64,000 nt of DNA from Archangium lipolyticum (GTDB lineage: Bacteria; Myxococcota; Myxococcia; Myxococcales; Myxococcaceae), in NCBI RefSeq assembly GCF_024623785.1, contig NZ_JANKBZ010000002.1:124001-188000 (forward strand). Reading direction: 5' to 3'. The notes below the pieces were generated by a model, which was not told the origin of the DNA, ran no database searches, and saw nothing but the letters and a program-made list of their open reading frames with translations. Of this stretch, positions 39,287 to 54,438 are shown piece after piece; the stretch's first letter is position 1; the number at the start of each line of letters is the position of its first letter. Both the position numbers and the translations under genes were made by a program.

Positions 39287-41242
39287 GTGTCCGATCGGCT
39301 GGGCGTACTCCACTTCTTGTCCCGCATGCTGCCCTCCGACTTCCAGGACATCCTCGCGTGTGTCCCCCAGGCCGTGATCCGGCTGGGTCCGGACCTGTGT
39401 GTGGAGTGGCTGGAGCCGGACTTCAACGCCAAGACGGGGATGGACCTGAAGGTGGGAGACCCGGTGCTGTCCATCCTCGAGGGGGGCCGGGGCCGCGATG
39501 CCCTGGAGCGCTCCCTGCGAGAGGGCCGCGGCCACTCGGGCTACGTCATCACCGCCGGCCTCAAGCAGATGCGCATCCAGGCGCGCCCCGGCCGTACGGG
39601 CGCGGCCCCCGGCACCTGGCTCCTCTTCGAGCCCTCCGGTGTCGATGACGAGGTCGCCTTCGCCCAGGCCCTCCAGGAGATCGCCCGCGAGGTGGGCGAG
39701 ACGCTGGACGTGGACTCCGTCTGCAAGGCCGCGGTGCTGGCCGTGGTGCGCTGCGCCCAGGTCCGCCGCGCCGAGGTGTACCTCGCCGAGGAGGGTCAGC
39801 CCCTGCGCCGCGTGGCCGTGTCCGACCTGGCCAGCTCCGGCTCCCCCGAGGACGCGCTCGAGGACCACGCCGACTCCTTCGAGGCGGCGCTCGTCACCCG
39901 GCAGCCTCAGATCGGCGTCCAGCGCGGCTACGGCGACTCGGTGGGCTCCATCTTCGCCGCGGTGCCGCTGCTGTCCCCCCGGCGCGCCGTGGGGCTGCTC
40001 GTCCTCTATAAGGAGCAGGGGACCTCCTTCTCCCTGCGCGAGCTGGAGCTGTGGAGCGCGGCGGCCGGGCAGGTGGCGGTGACGGTGGAGAACGCCCGCC
40101 TGCTGCGAGAGGCCCAGGCGGCCCTGCGGGTGCGCGAGGAGTTCATGTCCATCGCCTCGCACGAGCTGAAGACGCCCCTCACCCCGCTCAAGCTCCTGCT
40201 CCACTCCATGGAGCGCCGGCTCGCGCAGGGGCTGCCGGTGGAGCCCGCCAGCGTCCTCAAGTCGAAGCGGCAGGTGGATCGGCTGGCGGGGTTGGTCAAC
40301 GGTCTGCTGGACGTGTCGCGGTTGGAGGGAGGTCGCTTGACGTTGCTGCCCGCGCCCCTGGAGATGGGCCACCTGGTGGCCGAGGTGGTGGACCAGTTCC
40401 GCCACACCTGCGAGCGCCCCTTCACCCTGACGGTGCCGCGCGAGCGCCTCTGGGTCCAGGGAGACCGGGACAGGTTGGAGCAGGTGCTCGTCAACCTGCT
40501 GGAGAACGCGAACAAGTACAGCCCCAAGGGCGACCCCATCTGCGTGGAGGTGGAGGTGGTGCACGGGGATGCGCGCATCCACGTGAAGGACAGGGGCATC
40601 GGCATCCCCGCGCAGGACCAGGCGCGGCTCTTCCAGCGCTTCTACCGGGCGGGCAACGCCTCGCACCGGCACTTCGGCGGGCTGGGGCTGGGTCTCTTCA
40701 TCAGCCACTCCATCGCGCGGCTGCACGGGGGCTCGTTGTCGGTGGCGAGCGCCGAGGGCCAGGGCTCCATCTTCACCCTGGGGCTGCCGCGCATGCCCGT
40801 GAACGAGGTGCGCCGGCTGCCGCGCCGGGTGCTGCTGCTCGACGAGGACCGCTCCCAGGAAGTGGTGGCCGAGCGCGTGCTTCGCGCCGGGGGCTTCGAG
40901 GTGCTCACCGCGCACGATGGCGTGGACGCGCTGCGCCGGGCCTCGTCCCTTCCGGTGGACCTGGTGCTGCTGTCGTCCAGTGCCCCACCCACCCAACTGG
41001 GGCTCTTCCTGGCGGCCTTCGCGGAGCTGCCACGCGCCCGGCCCATCCCCATCGTGCTGGCCGGGGCCTCGCGGCCCGCCTGGGCCCAGCCGGAGCACTC
41101 CCTGTGCTCACGGCCCTACCGCGAGGCGGATCTGCTCGCCGCCGTGCATGCGACGCTGGGGCCCTCCGAGGAGCGCGGCCGTCCCGAGGAACGCACCTCC
41201 CACCTGGAGCGCGTTCCCCAGGAAGCCCTCATGCTTCCCTGA
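39287..41242 (+). CDS. GAF sensor hybrid histidine kinase with degenerate receiver
   Basis: A 651-residue soluble protein. The order is an N-terminal PAS-like region (about 14-110), a GAF domain (about 125-275), and a HisKA/HATPase_c core with H-box SIASHELKTPLTPL (His292), N-box LVNLLENANKYSPKG, G1 VKDRGIGIPAQDQARLF and G2 GLGLGLFISHSIARLHGG. A C-terminal receiver-like domain spans about 513-625. In it the acidic pair survives (LLLDEDRS), but the phospho-acceptor position reads VDLVLLSSSAPP (Ser563 instead of Asp) and the Lys is Arg (CSRPYRE). It therefore cannot take phosphate in the usual way. Start GTG 39287; ATG 39326 is an alternative. Confidence 0.88.
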   Translation: MSDRLGVLHFLSRMLPSDFQDILACVPQAVIRLGPDLCVEWLEPDFNAKTGMDLKVGDPVLSILEGGRGRDALERSLREGRGHSGYVITAGLKQMRIQARPGRTGAAPGTWLLFEPSGVDDEVAFAQALQEIAREVGETLDVDSVCKAAVLAVVRCAQVRRAEVYLAEEGQPLRRVAVSDLASSGSPEDALEDHADSFEAALVTRQPQIGVQRGYGDSVGSIFAAVPLLSPRRAVGLLVLYKEQGTSFSLRELELWSAAAGQVAVTVENARLLREAQAALRVREEFMSIASHELKTPLTPLKLLLHSMERRLAQGLPVEPASVLKSKRQVDRLAGLVNGLLDVSRLEGGRLTLLPAPLEMGHLVAEVVDQFRHTCERPFTLTVPRERLWVQGDRDRLEQVLVNLLENANKYSPKGDPICVEVEVVHGDARIHVKDRGIGIPAQDQARLFQRFYRAGNASHRHFGGLGLGLFISHSIARLHGGSLSVASAEGQGSIFTLGLPRMPVNEVRRLPRRVLLLDEDRSQEVVAERVLRAGGFEVLTAHDGVDALRRASSLPVDLVLLSSSAPPTQLGLFLAAFAELPRARPIPIVLAGASRPAWAQPEHSLCSRPYREADLLAAVHATLGPSEERGRPEERTSHLERVPQEALMLP

Positions 41243-41248
41243 GCCGCC

Positions 41249-42616
41249 TCATCGGCAGCCGGAGCCCGTGGGCCGCACCGCGCCCGTGCCGCGGAAGGAC
41301 GTCCCGTCCCGGGTGCTGCCCGTGAGCACGGCCGAGGTGCTGTCGCACGTGAGGCCCGTCTGCCGGACCTTGAAGCACAGGACCTTGTCCAGCCGCCCAT
41401 CCCCGTTCACGTCCTTGCGGGAGTAGCTCACCGGCCCGGCCTCGGTACCGGTGGCCCCGAAGCGCACCGTCGACGGTGACACCCGGGTGGCATCGAGCTC
41501 CGCCGTGCTCAGGATGGCCACCTTGACCCGGGCGTTGTGCTCCAGGCCGACCTCGTTCGTGTCGTCCCCCGGCTCGATGTCGATGACGACCGGGCCCGCC
41601 ATGTCACCCACCCTCCGGTACTCGTAGACCTTCTTGCAGTCGCCGTTGTCGACGACGAAGAGGTTGCCGTGCCGGTCGAAGGCGGCGCCCATCGGGTTGC
41701 CGAAGGCTGGCTTGTCCGGTGGCCCCGGCAGCATCCCGACCACCGCGCCGCTCGCGTCATACTTCACGAAGCCCTCCGCCCGGCTCCAGTAGACGTTGCC
41801 GGCGCGGTCCACCGCGATGGCCCTGTTGACCTGACCGACCGTCCCCGTGGCGAAGAGGCTCGGAGTTCCATCGGGGGCGATGCGGATGAGCTCGGGCGGC
41901 GTGGCTCCCAGGTTCACCACGTACAGGGTGCCGTCCGGGGCGCTGGCGATCGACTCCGGGTTCGTGAATGGCCCTGAGCTGAAGACGCTCAGCCCCAGCG
42001 GAGAGAGCGTCACGCGGCTGACCCGGTTCACGGTGGGCTCGGTCACGAAGAGGCTTCCAGCGAGGGGGCCCTGCCCCAGGGTGATGGCCTCGGCCAGCTC
42101 GAATCCCGAGAGGAGCGGGGAGAAGGTGCTGCCCTCCCTGAAAGGGGCGGAGAGGAGCTCCGAACCCCCCGCGTTGTAGAAGACCCCTCCCTTCTCATCG
42201 AGTGAGAACCAGAAGCCGAGGCCACCCGTCGCGAAGTAGTTCGTGTCATTGGCCCCGTTGACGAGCGTTCCATCGGGGCGGATGCGGGAGACGTTGCCGA
42301 AGAACGGGTACACATTGTTCCGGCTGTCCACGGCCAGGCCCATCCAGCACAGGCCGCTGGAGGACTGTCCGCGCACCGGGTAGAAGACGCGGATGGACCC
42401 GGGTGGGCCCTCGTGCCCGTCGTCACCGGAGTCCCGCGTGGCGCGCGGGTCCACCGCGGTGGAGGCCTCCGGCCGATAGACGAGCACACGGGGGCTCGAG
42501 GGTTGGACCTGCTCGTACCTGTCTCCGGTGTCCGCCCATCCCACCTGGGCACAGACCAGCATCGCGAGAGCGGTCAGCACACCTCCGCCCCCCTTCATCC
42601 CGGGCTTTCGCATCAT
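41249..42616 (-). CDS. Secreted NHL/SMP-30-like beta-propeller protein with C-terminal repeat domain
   Basis: A 455-residue protein with a Sec signal peptide (cleavage near QVGWA, residue 28). Residues about 85-350 hold five to six blades of NHL/SMP-30 type, each with a Dxx(G/N)(N)(V/L)Y turn: AVDSRNNVYPF, SLDEKGGVFYN, SAPDGTLYVVN, AVDRAGNVYWS and AFDRHGNLFVVDNG. The last 105 residues (VVIDIEPGDDTNEV..., VSPSTVRFGATGTE, KDVNGDGRLDKVLCFK, LTGSTRDGTSFRGTGAV) form a beta domain seen at the end of many secreted proteins, with a D-x-N-G-D-G calcium-like loop. A ribosome site lies five bases before ATG 42616. No catalytic residues are seen. Confidence 0.75.
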   Translation of the reverse strand: MMRKPGMKGGGGVLTALAMLVCAQVGWADTGDRYEQVQPSSPRVLVYRPEASTAVDPRATRDSGDDGHEGPPGSIRVFYPVRGQSSSGLCWMGLAVDSRNNVYPFFGNVSRIRPDGTLVNGANDTNYFATGGLGFWFSLDEKGGVFYNAGGSELLSAPFREGSTFSPLLSGFELAEAITLGQGPLAGSLFVTEPTVNRVSRVTLSPLGLSVFSSGPFTNPESIASAPDGTLYVVNLGATPPELIRIAPDGTPSLFATGTVGQVNRAIAVDRAGNVYWSRAEGFVKYDASGAVVGMLPGPPDKPAFGNPMGAAFDRHGNLFVVDNGDCKKVYEYRRVGDMAGPVVIDIEPGDDTNEVGLEHNARVKVAILSTAELDATRVSPSTVRFGATGTEAGPVSYSRKDVNGDGRLDKVLCFKVRQTGLTCDSTSAVLTGSTRDGTSFRGTGAVRPTGSGCR

Positions 42617-42634
42617 GACGTCTCCCCTCCCTGG

Positions 42635-42654
42635 CCACGGCGTCCTCGCCGTGG
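42635..42654. promoter_or_regulatory. Perfect hairpin CCACGGCG-TCCT-CGCCGTGG upstream of two divergent genes
   Basis: An eight-pair stem with a four-base loop, 18 bases upstream of the beta-propeller gene and 280 bases upstream of gltB. In the minus transcript it would sit just before the ribosome site; as DNA it could be an operator. The rest of the 318-base gap to gltB shows no gene or other clear signal. Confidence 0.45.
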
Positions 42655-42934
42655 GTGCCAGAGAAGGTGAAGGCTTGGTGGGAGGCCGCCTACCGGGCTC
42701 GGGGTGGGGCGGAGTTGAGCGAACTCCACACTCCCATCACCTCCGCGTCAGGGACGTACAGGCGAGGCCACGGCGCCGAAGGGAGCCGGCACCCCTCCCA
42801 CCCGGGCCCTCGCTCCTCCGCCCGGTCCGGGTTCCTCCGGGCTTCCCTCCCTCGCGTTCTTCTTTCCGTCTCCTGACGCGGCGCAATACACTCCCGGCGT
42901 TGAACGGATTTCTACCCGCCGCGAGGGAGCACTG

Positions 42935-47488
<4,554 letters not shown>

Positions 47489-47491
47489 GCC

Positions 47492-48955
<1,464 letters not shown>

Positions 48956-48973
48956 CCCCTTCGGGTCGAACCC

Positions 48974-49492
48974 ATGTCCAAGCCCCACTCTCCCGCCGTC
49001 AGCTCCTCACCAGACCCCGCATCCGGGGCGGCCCTGTCCGCCCAGGACGAGGCCTGGATGCGACTCGCCATCGAGCTCGGCGAACAGGCCAGGGGACATA
49101 CGGGTGACAATCCCTATGTGGGGTGCGTCATCGTCGTGGACGGGCGCGTCGTGGGTTCCGGGTACACGCAGCCTCCCTATCAGCCGCATGCCGAGGCCTC
49201 CGCTTTCCTGGACGCGGAGCGCCGCGGTCATGAGGTGCGGGGAGGAACCCTGTATACGACCGTCGAGCCCTGCTGCTTCTTCGGACGCACGCCTCCCTGC
49301 GCACAGGCCATCATCGACCGGGGACTGGCCCGTGTCGTCGTCGGCATCCGGGACCCCCACCCGCGCGTCAACGGCCAGGGCATCGCCCAGCTGCGCGCCG
49401 CGGGCATCGAGGTCACCGAGCACGTCTGCCGCGAGGAGGTGCGCGCCTATCTCGCGGGGTGGCTCGCCGCGTTCGGACCGGACGCGGGGTAG
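48974..49492 (+). CDS. RibD-type pyrimidine deaminase, stand-alone deaminase domain
   Basis: A 172-residue zinc deaminase. Zinc ligands are in PHAEASAF (His and catalytic Glu) and EPCCFFGRTPPCAQAI (two Cys); the spacing and the GRTPPC segment are those of RibD, which deaminates the pyrimidine intermediate of riboflavin synthesis. RibD is usually about 360 residues with a C-terminal reductase; here the reading frame ends right after the deaminase (AAFGPDAG). It may work with a separate reductase or on another substrate. It starts 18 bases after gltD and could be co-transcribed. Confidence 0.82.
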   Translation: MSKPHSPAVSSSPDPASGAALSAQDEAWMRLAIELGEQARGHTGDNPYVGCVIVVDGRVVGSGYTQPPYQPHAEASAFLDAERRGHEVRGGTLYTTVEPCCFFGRTPPCAQAIIDRGLARVVVGIRDPHPRVNGQGIAQLRAAGIEVTEHVCREEVRAYLAGWLAAFGPDAG

Positions 49493-49511
49493 GACGGGAC
49501 GAGTCCCGCCC
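49492..49511 (+). terminator. GC-rich hairpin after the deaminase gene
   Basis: GGACGGGAC (49492-49500) and GTCCCGCCC (49503-49511) form a stem with one mismatch and a tiny loop directly after the TAG. It is likely a terminator of the gltB-gltD-deaminase transcript, although no U tract follows. Confidence 0.4.
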
Positions 49512-49618
49512 CGGTCCCGACTGTGCGCTTCCGATCCATGGCGTGGAAGGCTGGCGCAACCCCGGGGCCGCTCTTATACCCTCGCGCCGCTCCAAACCCC
49601 CACTGGGAGGAATCGCGC

Positions 49619-50239
49619 ATGAAGGTCTACGGTCACCCGATGAGCACCTGTACCCGGAAGGTCCTCACCACCCTCGCCGAGAAGGGTCACGAGGCCCAGT
49701 TCGAGCTGGTGGACCTCATGAAGGGTCAGCAGAAGTCGCCCGCGTACATGGCGAAGCACCCCTTTGGTGTCATCCCCCTGCTCGAGGATGACGGCTTCAC
49801 CATGTACGAGTCCCGCGCCATCATCCGCTACCTCGACGCGAAGCTGCCGGGTCCCAAGCTCACCCCGGGCGATACCGCCTCGCTCGGCCGCATGGAGCAG
49901 TGGATCAGCGTCGAGCAGTCCTATTTCACCCCGCACTGCATGGCCATCGTCGCGGAGCTGGTCTTCAAGGCCATGCGCGGCGGCGGCAAGCCGGACATGG
50001 ACAAGGTGAGCAAGGCCCGGGATGAGAGCGCCAAGGCACTCGATACCGTCGACCGCGCCCTCATGGCGCAGGCCTACCTCGCGGGCGACACGTTCTCGCT
50101 CGCGGACATCTCCTGGCTGCCGTACCTGCAGTACCTCTCGGCCACGCCCCACGGCACCCTCATCACCGAGCGTCCGCACGTGAAGTCGTGGTGGCAGCGC
50201 ATCAGCACCCGGCCTTCGTGGAAGAAGGTGGCCGGCTAG
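49619..50239 (+). CDS. Glutathione S-transferase
   Basis: A 206-residue cytosolic GST. The thioredoxin-like N-terminal domain contains YGHPMSTCTRKVL, where Ser/Thr/Cys residues could activate glutathione, and the conserved cis-Pro and gamma-glutamyl binding blocks FGVIPLLEDDGFTMYESRAIIRYL. The all-helical C-terminal domain has LAGDTFSLADISWLPYL, the N-capping box typical of the fold. The sequence is closest in style to phi/theta-like plant and bacterial GSTs. GGGAGG is eight bases before ATG 49619. The gap of 205 bases that follows holds nothing recognisable. Confidence 0.9.
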   Translation: MKVYGHPMSTCTRKVLTTLAEKGHEAQFELVDLMKGQQKSPAYMAKHPFGVIPLLEDDGFTMYESRAIIRYLDAKLPGPKLTPGDTASLGRMEQWISVEQSYFTPHCMAIVAELVFKAMRGGGKPDMDKVSKARDESAKALDTVDRALMAQAYLAGDTFSLADISWLPYLQYLSATPHGTLITERPHVKSWWQRISTRPSWKKVAG

Positions 50240-50444
50240 CCGTTGCCGTCTCCAGCGCGCGGGTCCGGTCGAGCGCCTGTCGTCTCCCGGACCCGCCGCG
50301 TCCTTCCCCGTCCACCAGACGGGACTCCCTCCCAGGTTTTCCCTCCCCAGTCCGGGAGGACACCCGCTCGACCGGAAGCCTGCTCCGTGCGAGAGCCGCG
50401 CGGAGATGCGGACAAGTGCGTGCCTGGGGGTTATCTTCCAGGTC

Positions 50445-53400
50445 ATGTCGAAGGAACGACCGCAGAAGTCATCTCCACATGCCAGTCAGTGGTTGGCGAA
50501 GTGGCTCACCCGCCCCGAGCTCCTCGAGATGGCGGGCGCGCATGTGCATGCCAAGGGGGAGGCCCTGGTGAGGAAGGGCCGCGTGCTGACCTGGGGCGTG
50601 GAGGCCAACACCCTCAGTGGTCTGGTGCGAGGGCGGACCGGTGTTCGCCATGAGGTGCGGCTCGTGGCGGAGGAAGACAGCCTGGAGGCCGAGTGCCAGT
50701 GTTCCCGCTACCACCAGGAGGGCGTCTGCGAGCACGTGGTGGCGCTCGGGTTGGTCTGGCTCGCGGCCGTGGAATCCCAGGAGGACGTATCCCGGCCACC
50801 GTCCACGGATGTGGACAGGCCGCGGACCCCGGAGGGGGTGGCGCAGTGGCTGGAGGCGCACCAGGTCACCCATCTGCGGCGCGTTCCCCTCCTGGCGCTG
50901 GAGTCCCTCCTTCCCAAGGGATTTGGTGCCACCCACGGGCTGTATTGGATCGCCGAGGAGCCCCTCACCTCGCTGCTGGATGGGTCGCTGGAGTTGCCCC
51001 CCAACTTTTCGGCCAAGGCCCAGGCCCTGCTCGTGCAGGCCGCCTGGACCCGGGCCGAGAGCGAGGCCCACATCGTACGCCAGGGCATCGAATACGAGCG
51101 CCAGCACCCCGAGCCTCCACCTCCGACGGACAAGCGGCTGGTGCCTCTGGGTCAGGCGCTCCAGCAGGTTCGCGCGAAGGTGCGAGCGCACGCCGTCCCG
51201 CGCTTGTTGAGCTCGGTCCGCTGTGAGCTCAGCTTCTCGGACAAGCCCCTGGTCGCCCACGTCCACGAGCCCGTGTACCTGTTCGGGTCGCGCGCCCTGC
51301 TCGATGCGTCCATGCACCGGCGATGCGTTCAGGTGGATCTGCTCCCGCTGCTCGAGGGCGAGGACGCCGTCACCTGTTCGGTCTGCGCTCCGGTCCCCCC
51401 CGCGCTCTGTCTCCATGCCCTGACCGCGTTGGACCTGCTGCTCGTGTCACTGGGCGACTCGCGGAGGGTGAAGGAGAACGCGTTGCTGGCCGAGCGGCTC
51501 TTCGAGGCTCCGGGCCGGCAACTGCTCTCGGCGCTGGACAAGGCCAGCCTCCTGGCGCGGACCCGCCAGGAGACCCGGTCGCCCCTCCAGGTCAGCTTCC
51601 GGCTGGAGGGCCTGGCGCAGGGGGCGCTCCATCTGCGGGCGTATCTCCACAGGCCGCTGAAACGGGGAGGGCTGTCCAAGGGGACGCCGGTGGCGCCGCG
51701 TGACGAAGCCGAGGCGCTCGCCACCCTCGTGTCTCCCGAGGAGGTGGAGGCCCTCGAGCTGTGCCGGCTCATCACCCAGCAGCACGACGCGGGCTCGCGC
51801 CACCGGATGTTGGTGCATGCGTTGAAGCTGCTCGCGCACAGCTCCCGGCTCGTCCTCGAGTCCAGGCTCGACGTTCCGCTGCGGGTGCGCTCCGCGACGC
51901 TCGGCTTCACCTTCGAGGAGATGGAGGAGGGGGAGGCCGGGCTGCGGGTGCGGCCCTCCGTGGCGGGCACTCCGGTGCCGCCCTGGGTCTGGCGGGGGCA
52001 GCTGCACCGCAATGCCCCTCGGCCCTGGTTGTACGTGGAGCGCGAGGTGCCGCGGGTGTCCCTGGTGTCCGTCCCGCCCGAGGCGCTGGCCGTGTTGGAC
52101 TCGGTGGTGGAGTACGGAGGGCGGCTGCCCGCTCCGGCGCGCGCGGAGGTGTTGCGGAGGCTCGGAGGGGTGGAGTCGGCCTTCCCGGTGTCCCTGCCGC
52201 CGTCGCTGGAGGCGCGCGAGGTGCCCGCCGAGCCCGGACTGCTGTTGCGGTTGCGGCCCACGGGAGCGGAGTCCCTGGAGGGCTCACTGCTCGTGCGGCC
52301 GCTCCCCGAGGCCCCGCCGCTGGTGCCCGGGGAGGGCGCGGAGATCGTCCGCGGCGTGCGGGGGGGCGAGCGGGTGCGGGTGCGGAGGGCGTTGGAGGCC
52401 GAGCGCGCCGAGGCGGCCTCGCTGCTGGAGCGGCTGGGGCTGCCGCTGGAGGAGCACGGGCACTTCACCCTGGAGGGGCCGGAGGCGGCGCTCGGCTTCC
52501 TCGAGAGGTTGGAGCCCCTGACGGGCCCTGGTCTGCGCGTGGAGTGGGAGGAGCGGCCCTGGCGCGTGGTGCACTCGCCGGATGCGAAGGGCCTCCAGGT
52601 GGCGGTGCGCCACGAGCGGGACTGGTTTGGCGTGGAGGGGGGCGTCCAGGTGGAGGGGGAGCGGGTGGAGCTGGCCGTGCTGCTGGACGCGCTGCGGCGC
52701 GGGCACCGCTACGTGCCTCTGGCGCCGGGCCGGTGGATGAGGCTCACCGAGCAGCTGCGCGAGCAGCTCGCTCCGCTGGCGGATCTGGCTCACGCCTCCC
52801 ACGGCAAATGGGAGGTGAGCGCGGCGGCGGCGCCCGTGCTGGACGGGTTGTCCGAGGCGGGTGCGGAGGTGGCGGCTCCACCGGACTGGCTCCGGCTGGC
52901 CGGGCGCATCCGCGAGGCGCAGCGGATGAAGGTGCCGGTGCCCGCGGGGCTGAAGGCCGAGCTGCGCGACTACCAGCGCGAGGGCTATCAGTGGATGGCC
53001 CGGCTGGCGGAATGGGGCGGGGGCGGGTGCCTGGCGGACGACATGGGGTTGGGCAAGACGCTGCAGGCGCTCGCGCTGCTGCTGCACCGCGCGAAGGCGG
53101 GCCCGGCGCTGGTGGTGGCACCCACCTCGGTGTGCTTCAACTGGGTGCGCGAGGCGGCGCGTTTCGCCCCCTCGCTGAAGGTGCACGCCTACCGGGAGGC
53201 GGAGCGGGAGTCGCTGCTCTCCGGCCTGGGCGCCAGGGACGTGGTGGTGGTGAGCTACACGCTGCTCACGCGCGACGTCGCGCGCTTCTCCGAGGTGTCC
53301 TTCGCCACGCTGGTGCTGGACGAGGCCCAGGCGGTGAAGAACCCGGACACCGCGCGGGCGAAGGCGGTGCGGGCCCTGAAGGCCGAGGCGCGCATGGCCC

Positions 53401-54416
53401 TCTCGGGCACGCCGGTGGAGAACCGGCTGTCGGAATTGTGGAGCCTCTTCCGGCTCGTCTTCCCGGGGCTGCTGGGCAGCCGCGAGTCCTTCCGTGAGCG
53501 CTTCGCCGCGCCCATCGAGCGCATGAAGGACCCGGCGGCCCGCGCGGCGCTGGCGCGGGTGGTGCGGCCCTTCATGTTGCGGCGCACCAAGAGGGAGGTG
53601 GCGCGTGAGTTGCCGCCGCGTCTGGAGACGGTGGTGCCCATCACCCTCTCCGAGAGCGAGCGCCGGCTGTACGAGGACACGCGGCTGGCGGCGCTGGCAC
53701 GGCTGCAGGACGCGGAGGGCCCGCGCAAGCGCTTCGAGGTGCTGGCGGCGCTGACGCGGCTGCGGCTGGCGGCCTGTCACCCGAGGCTGGTGGACTCGGA
53801 CTCGCCCTTGTCGTCCTCGAAGCTGGAGCGCCTGCTGGAGGTGGTGGACACCCTGCGGGCCGAGGGGAGCCGGGCGCTCGTCTTCAGCCAGTTCGTCAAG
53901 CACCTGGCGCTGGTGCGCGAGGCCCTGGAGGCGCGGGGCGTGTCGATGCAGTACCTGGACGGGCAGACGCCCGCGGCCGAGCGCGAGACGCGGGTGGCGG
54001 CCTTCCAGCGGGGCGAGGGGGACGTCTTCCTCATCTCGTTGAAGGCGGGAGGCACGGGCCTCAACCTCACCGCGGCGGACCACGTCCTGCACCTGGATCC
54101 GTGGTGGAATCCAGCGGCGGAGGACCAGGCCACGGACCGGGCGCACCGCATCGGACAGACGAAGCCCGTCACGGTGACACGCCTCATCTCCGAGGGGACC
54201 ATCGAGGAGGCCATCCTCGCGCTGCACGAGGAGAAGCGGGACCTGGCCAGCAGCCTGCTGTCCGAGGCGGACGGGGCGGCGGCGCTCTCCACCGAGCAGC
54301 TCCTCGCGCTCCTGCGCTACGGGCCCGAGGCGGAGTCCGCCACCACCACTGGAGGCAGGCTCCCCGCGCGCCATTCCGGTGTGGGCCTGGAGTCCGGAAG
54401 CCCGTCACCAGCCTGA
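50445..54416 (+). CDS. SWIM zinc-finger SNF2-family helicase
   Basis: A 1323-residue Swi2/Snf2 ATPase, probably a DNA translocase in repair or transcription. A SWIM zinc finger lies near residue 84-100 (CQCSRYHQEGVCEHVV). A long region of about 700 residues without recognised motifs follows. The helicase core occupies the last 480 residues: motif I DDMGLGKTLQALALL (about 865), Ia VVAPTSVCFNW, II VLDEAQAVKNP, III ALSGTPVENRLSELWSLF, IV SRALVFSQFVKHL, V SLKAGGTGLNLTAADHV and VI DQATDRAHRIGQ. ATG 50445 is used; 50406 is an in-frame alternative. This SWIM-SNF2 layout is widespread in bacteria. Confidence 0.92.
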   Translation: MSKERPQKSSPHASQWLAKWLTRPELLEMAGAHVHAKGEALVRKGRVLTWGVEANTLSGLVRGRTGVRHEVRLVAEEDSLEAECQCSRYHQEGVCEHVVALGLVWLAAVESQEDVSRPPSTDVDRPRTPEGVAQWLEAHQVTHLRRVPLLALESLLPKGFGATHGLYWIAEEPLTSLLDGSLELPPNFSAKAQALLVQAAWTRAESEAHIVRQGIEYERQHPEPPPPTDKRLVPLGQALQQVRAKVRAHAVPRLLSSVRCELSFSDKPLVAHVHEPVYLFGSRALLDASMHRRCVQVDLLPLLEGEDAVTCSVCAPVPPALCLHALTALDLLLVSLGDSRRVKENALLAERLFEAPGRQLLSALDKASLLARTRQETRSPLQVSFRLEGLAQGALHLRAYLHRPLKRGGLSKGTPVAPRDEAEALATLVSPEEVEALELCRLITQQHDAGSRHRMLVHALKLLAHSSRLVLESRLDVPLRVRSATLGFTFEEMEEGEAGLRVRPSVAGTPVPPWVWRGQLHRNAPRPWLYVEREVPRVSLVSVPPEALAVLDSVVEYGGRLPAPARAEVLRRLGGVESAFPVSLPPSLEAREVPAEPGLLLRLRPTGAESLEGSLLVRPLPEAPPLVPGEGAEIVRGVRGGERVRVRRALEAERAEAASLLERLGLPLEEHGHFTLEGPEAALGFLERLEPLTGPGLRVEWEERPWRVVHSPDAKGLQVAVRHERDWFGVEGGVQVEGERVELAVLLDALRRGHRYVPLAPGRWMRLTEQLREQLAPLADLAHASHGKWEVSAAAAPVLDGLSEAGAEVAAPPDWLRLAGRIREAQRMKVPVPAGLKAELRDYQREGYQWMARLAEWGGGGCLADDMGLGKTLQALALLLHRAKAGPALVVAPTSVCFNWVREAARFAPSLKVHAYREAERESLLSGLGARDVVVVSYTLLTRDVARFSEVSFATLVLDEAQAVKNPDTARAKAVRALKAEARMALSGTPVENRLSELWSLFRLVFPGLLGSRESFRERFAAPIERMKDPAARAALARVVRPFMLRRTKREVARELPPRLETVVPITLSESERRLYEDTRLAALARLQDAEGPRKRFEVLAALTRLRLAACHPRLVDSDSPLSSSKLERLLEVVDTLRAEGSRALVFSQFVKHLALVREALEARGVSMQYLDGQTPAAERETRVAAFQRGEGDVFLISLKAGGTGLNLTAADHVLHLDPWWNPAAEDQATDRAHRIGQTKPVTVTRLISEGTIEEAILALHEEKRDLASSLLSEADGAAALSTEQLLALLRYGPEAESATTTGGRLPARHSGVGLESGSPSPA

Positions 54417-54438
54417 GGCGGGGAGCGCGCCGTGGCGG

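Noticed and set aside
42655-42876. Short open frames in the gap before gltB
   Set aside because: Composition is not protein-like, frames overlap each other on both strands, and no ribosome site precedes them.
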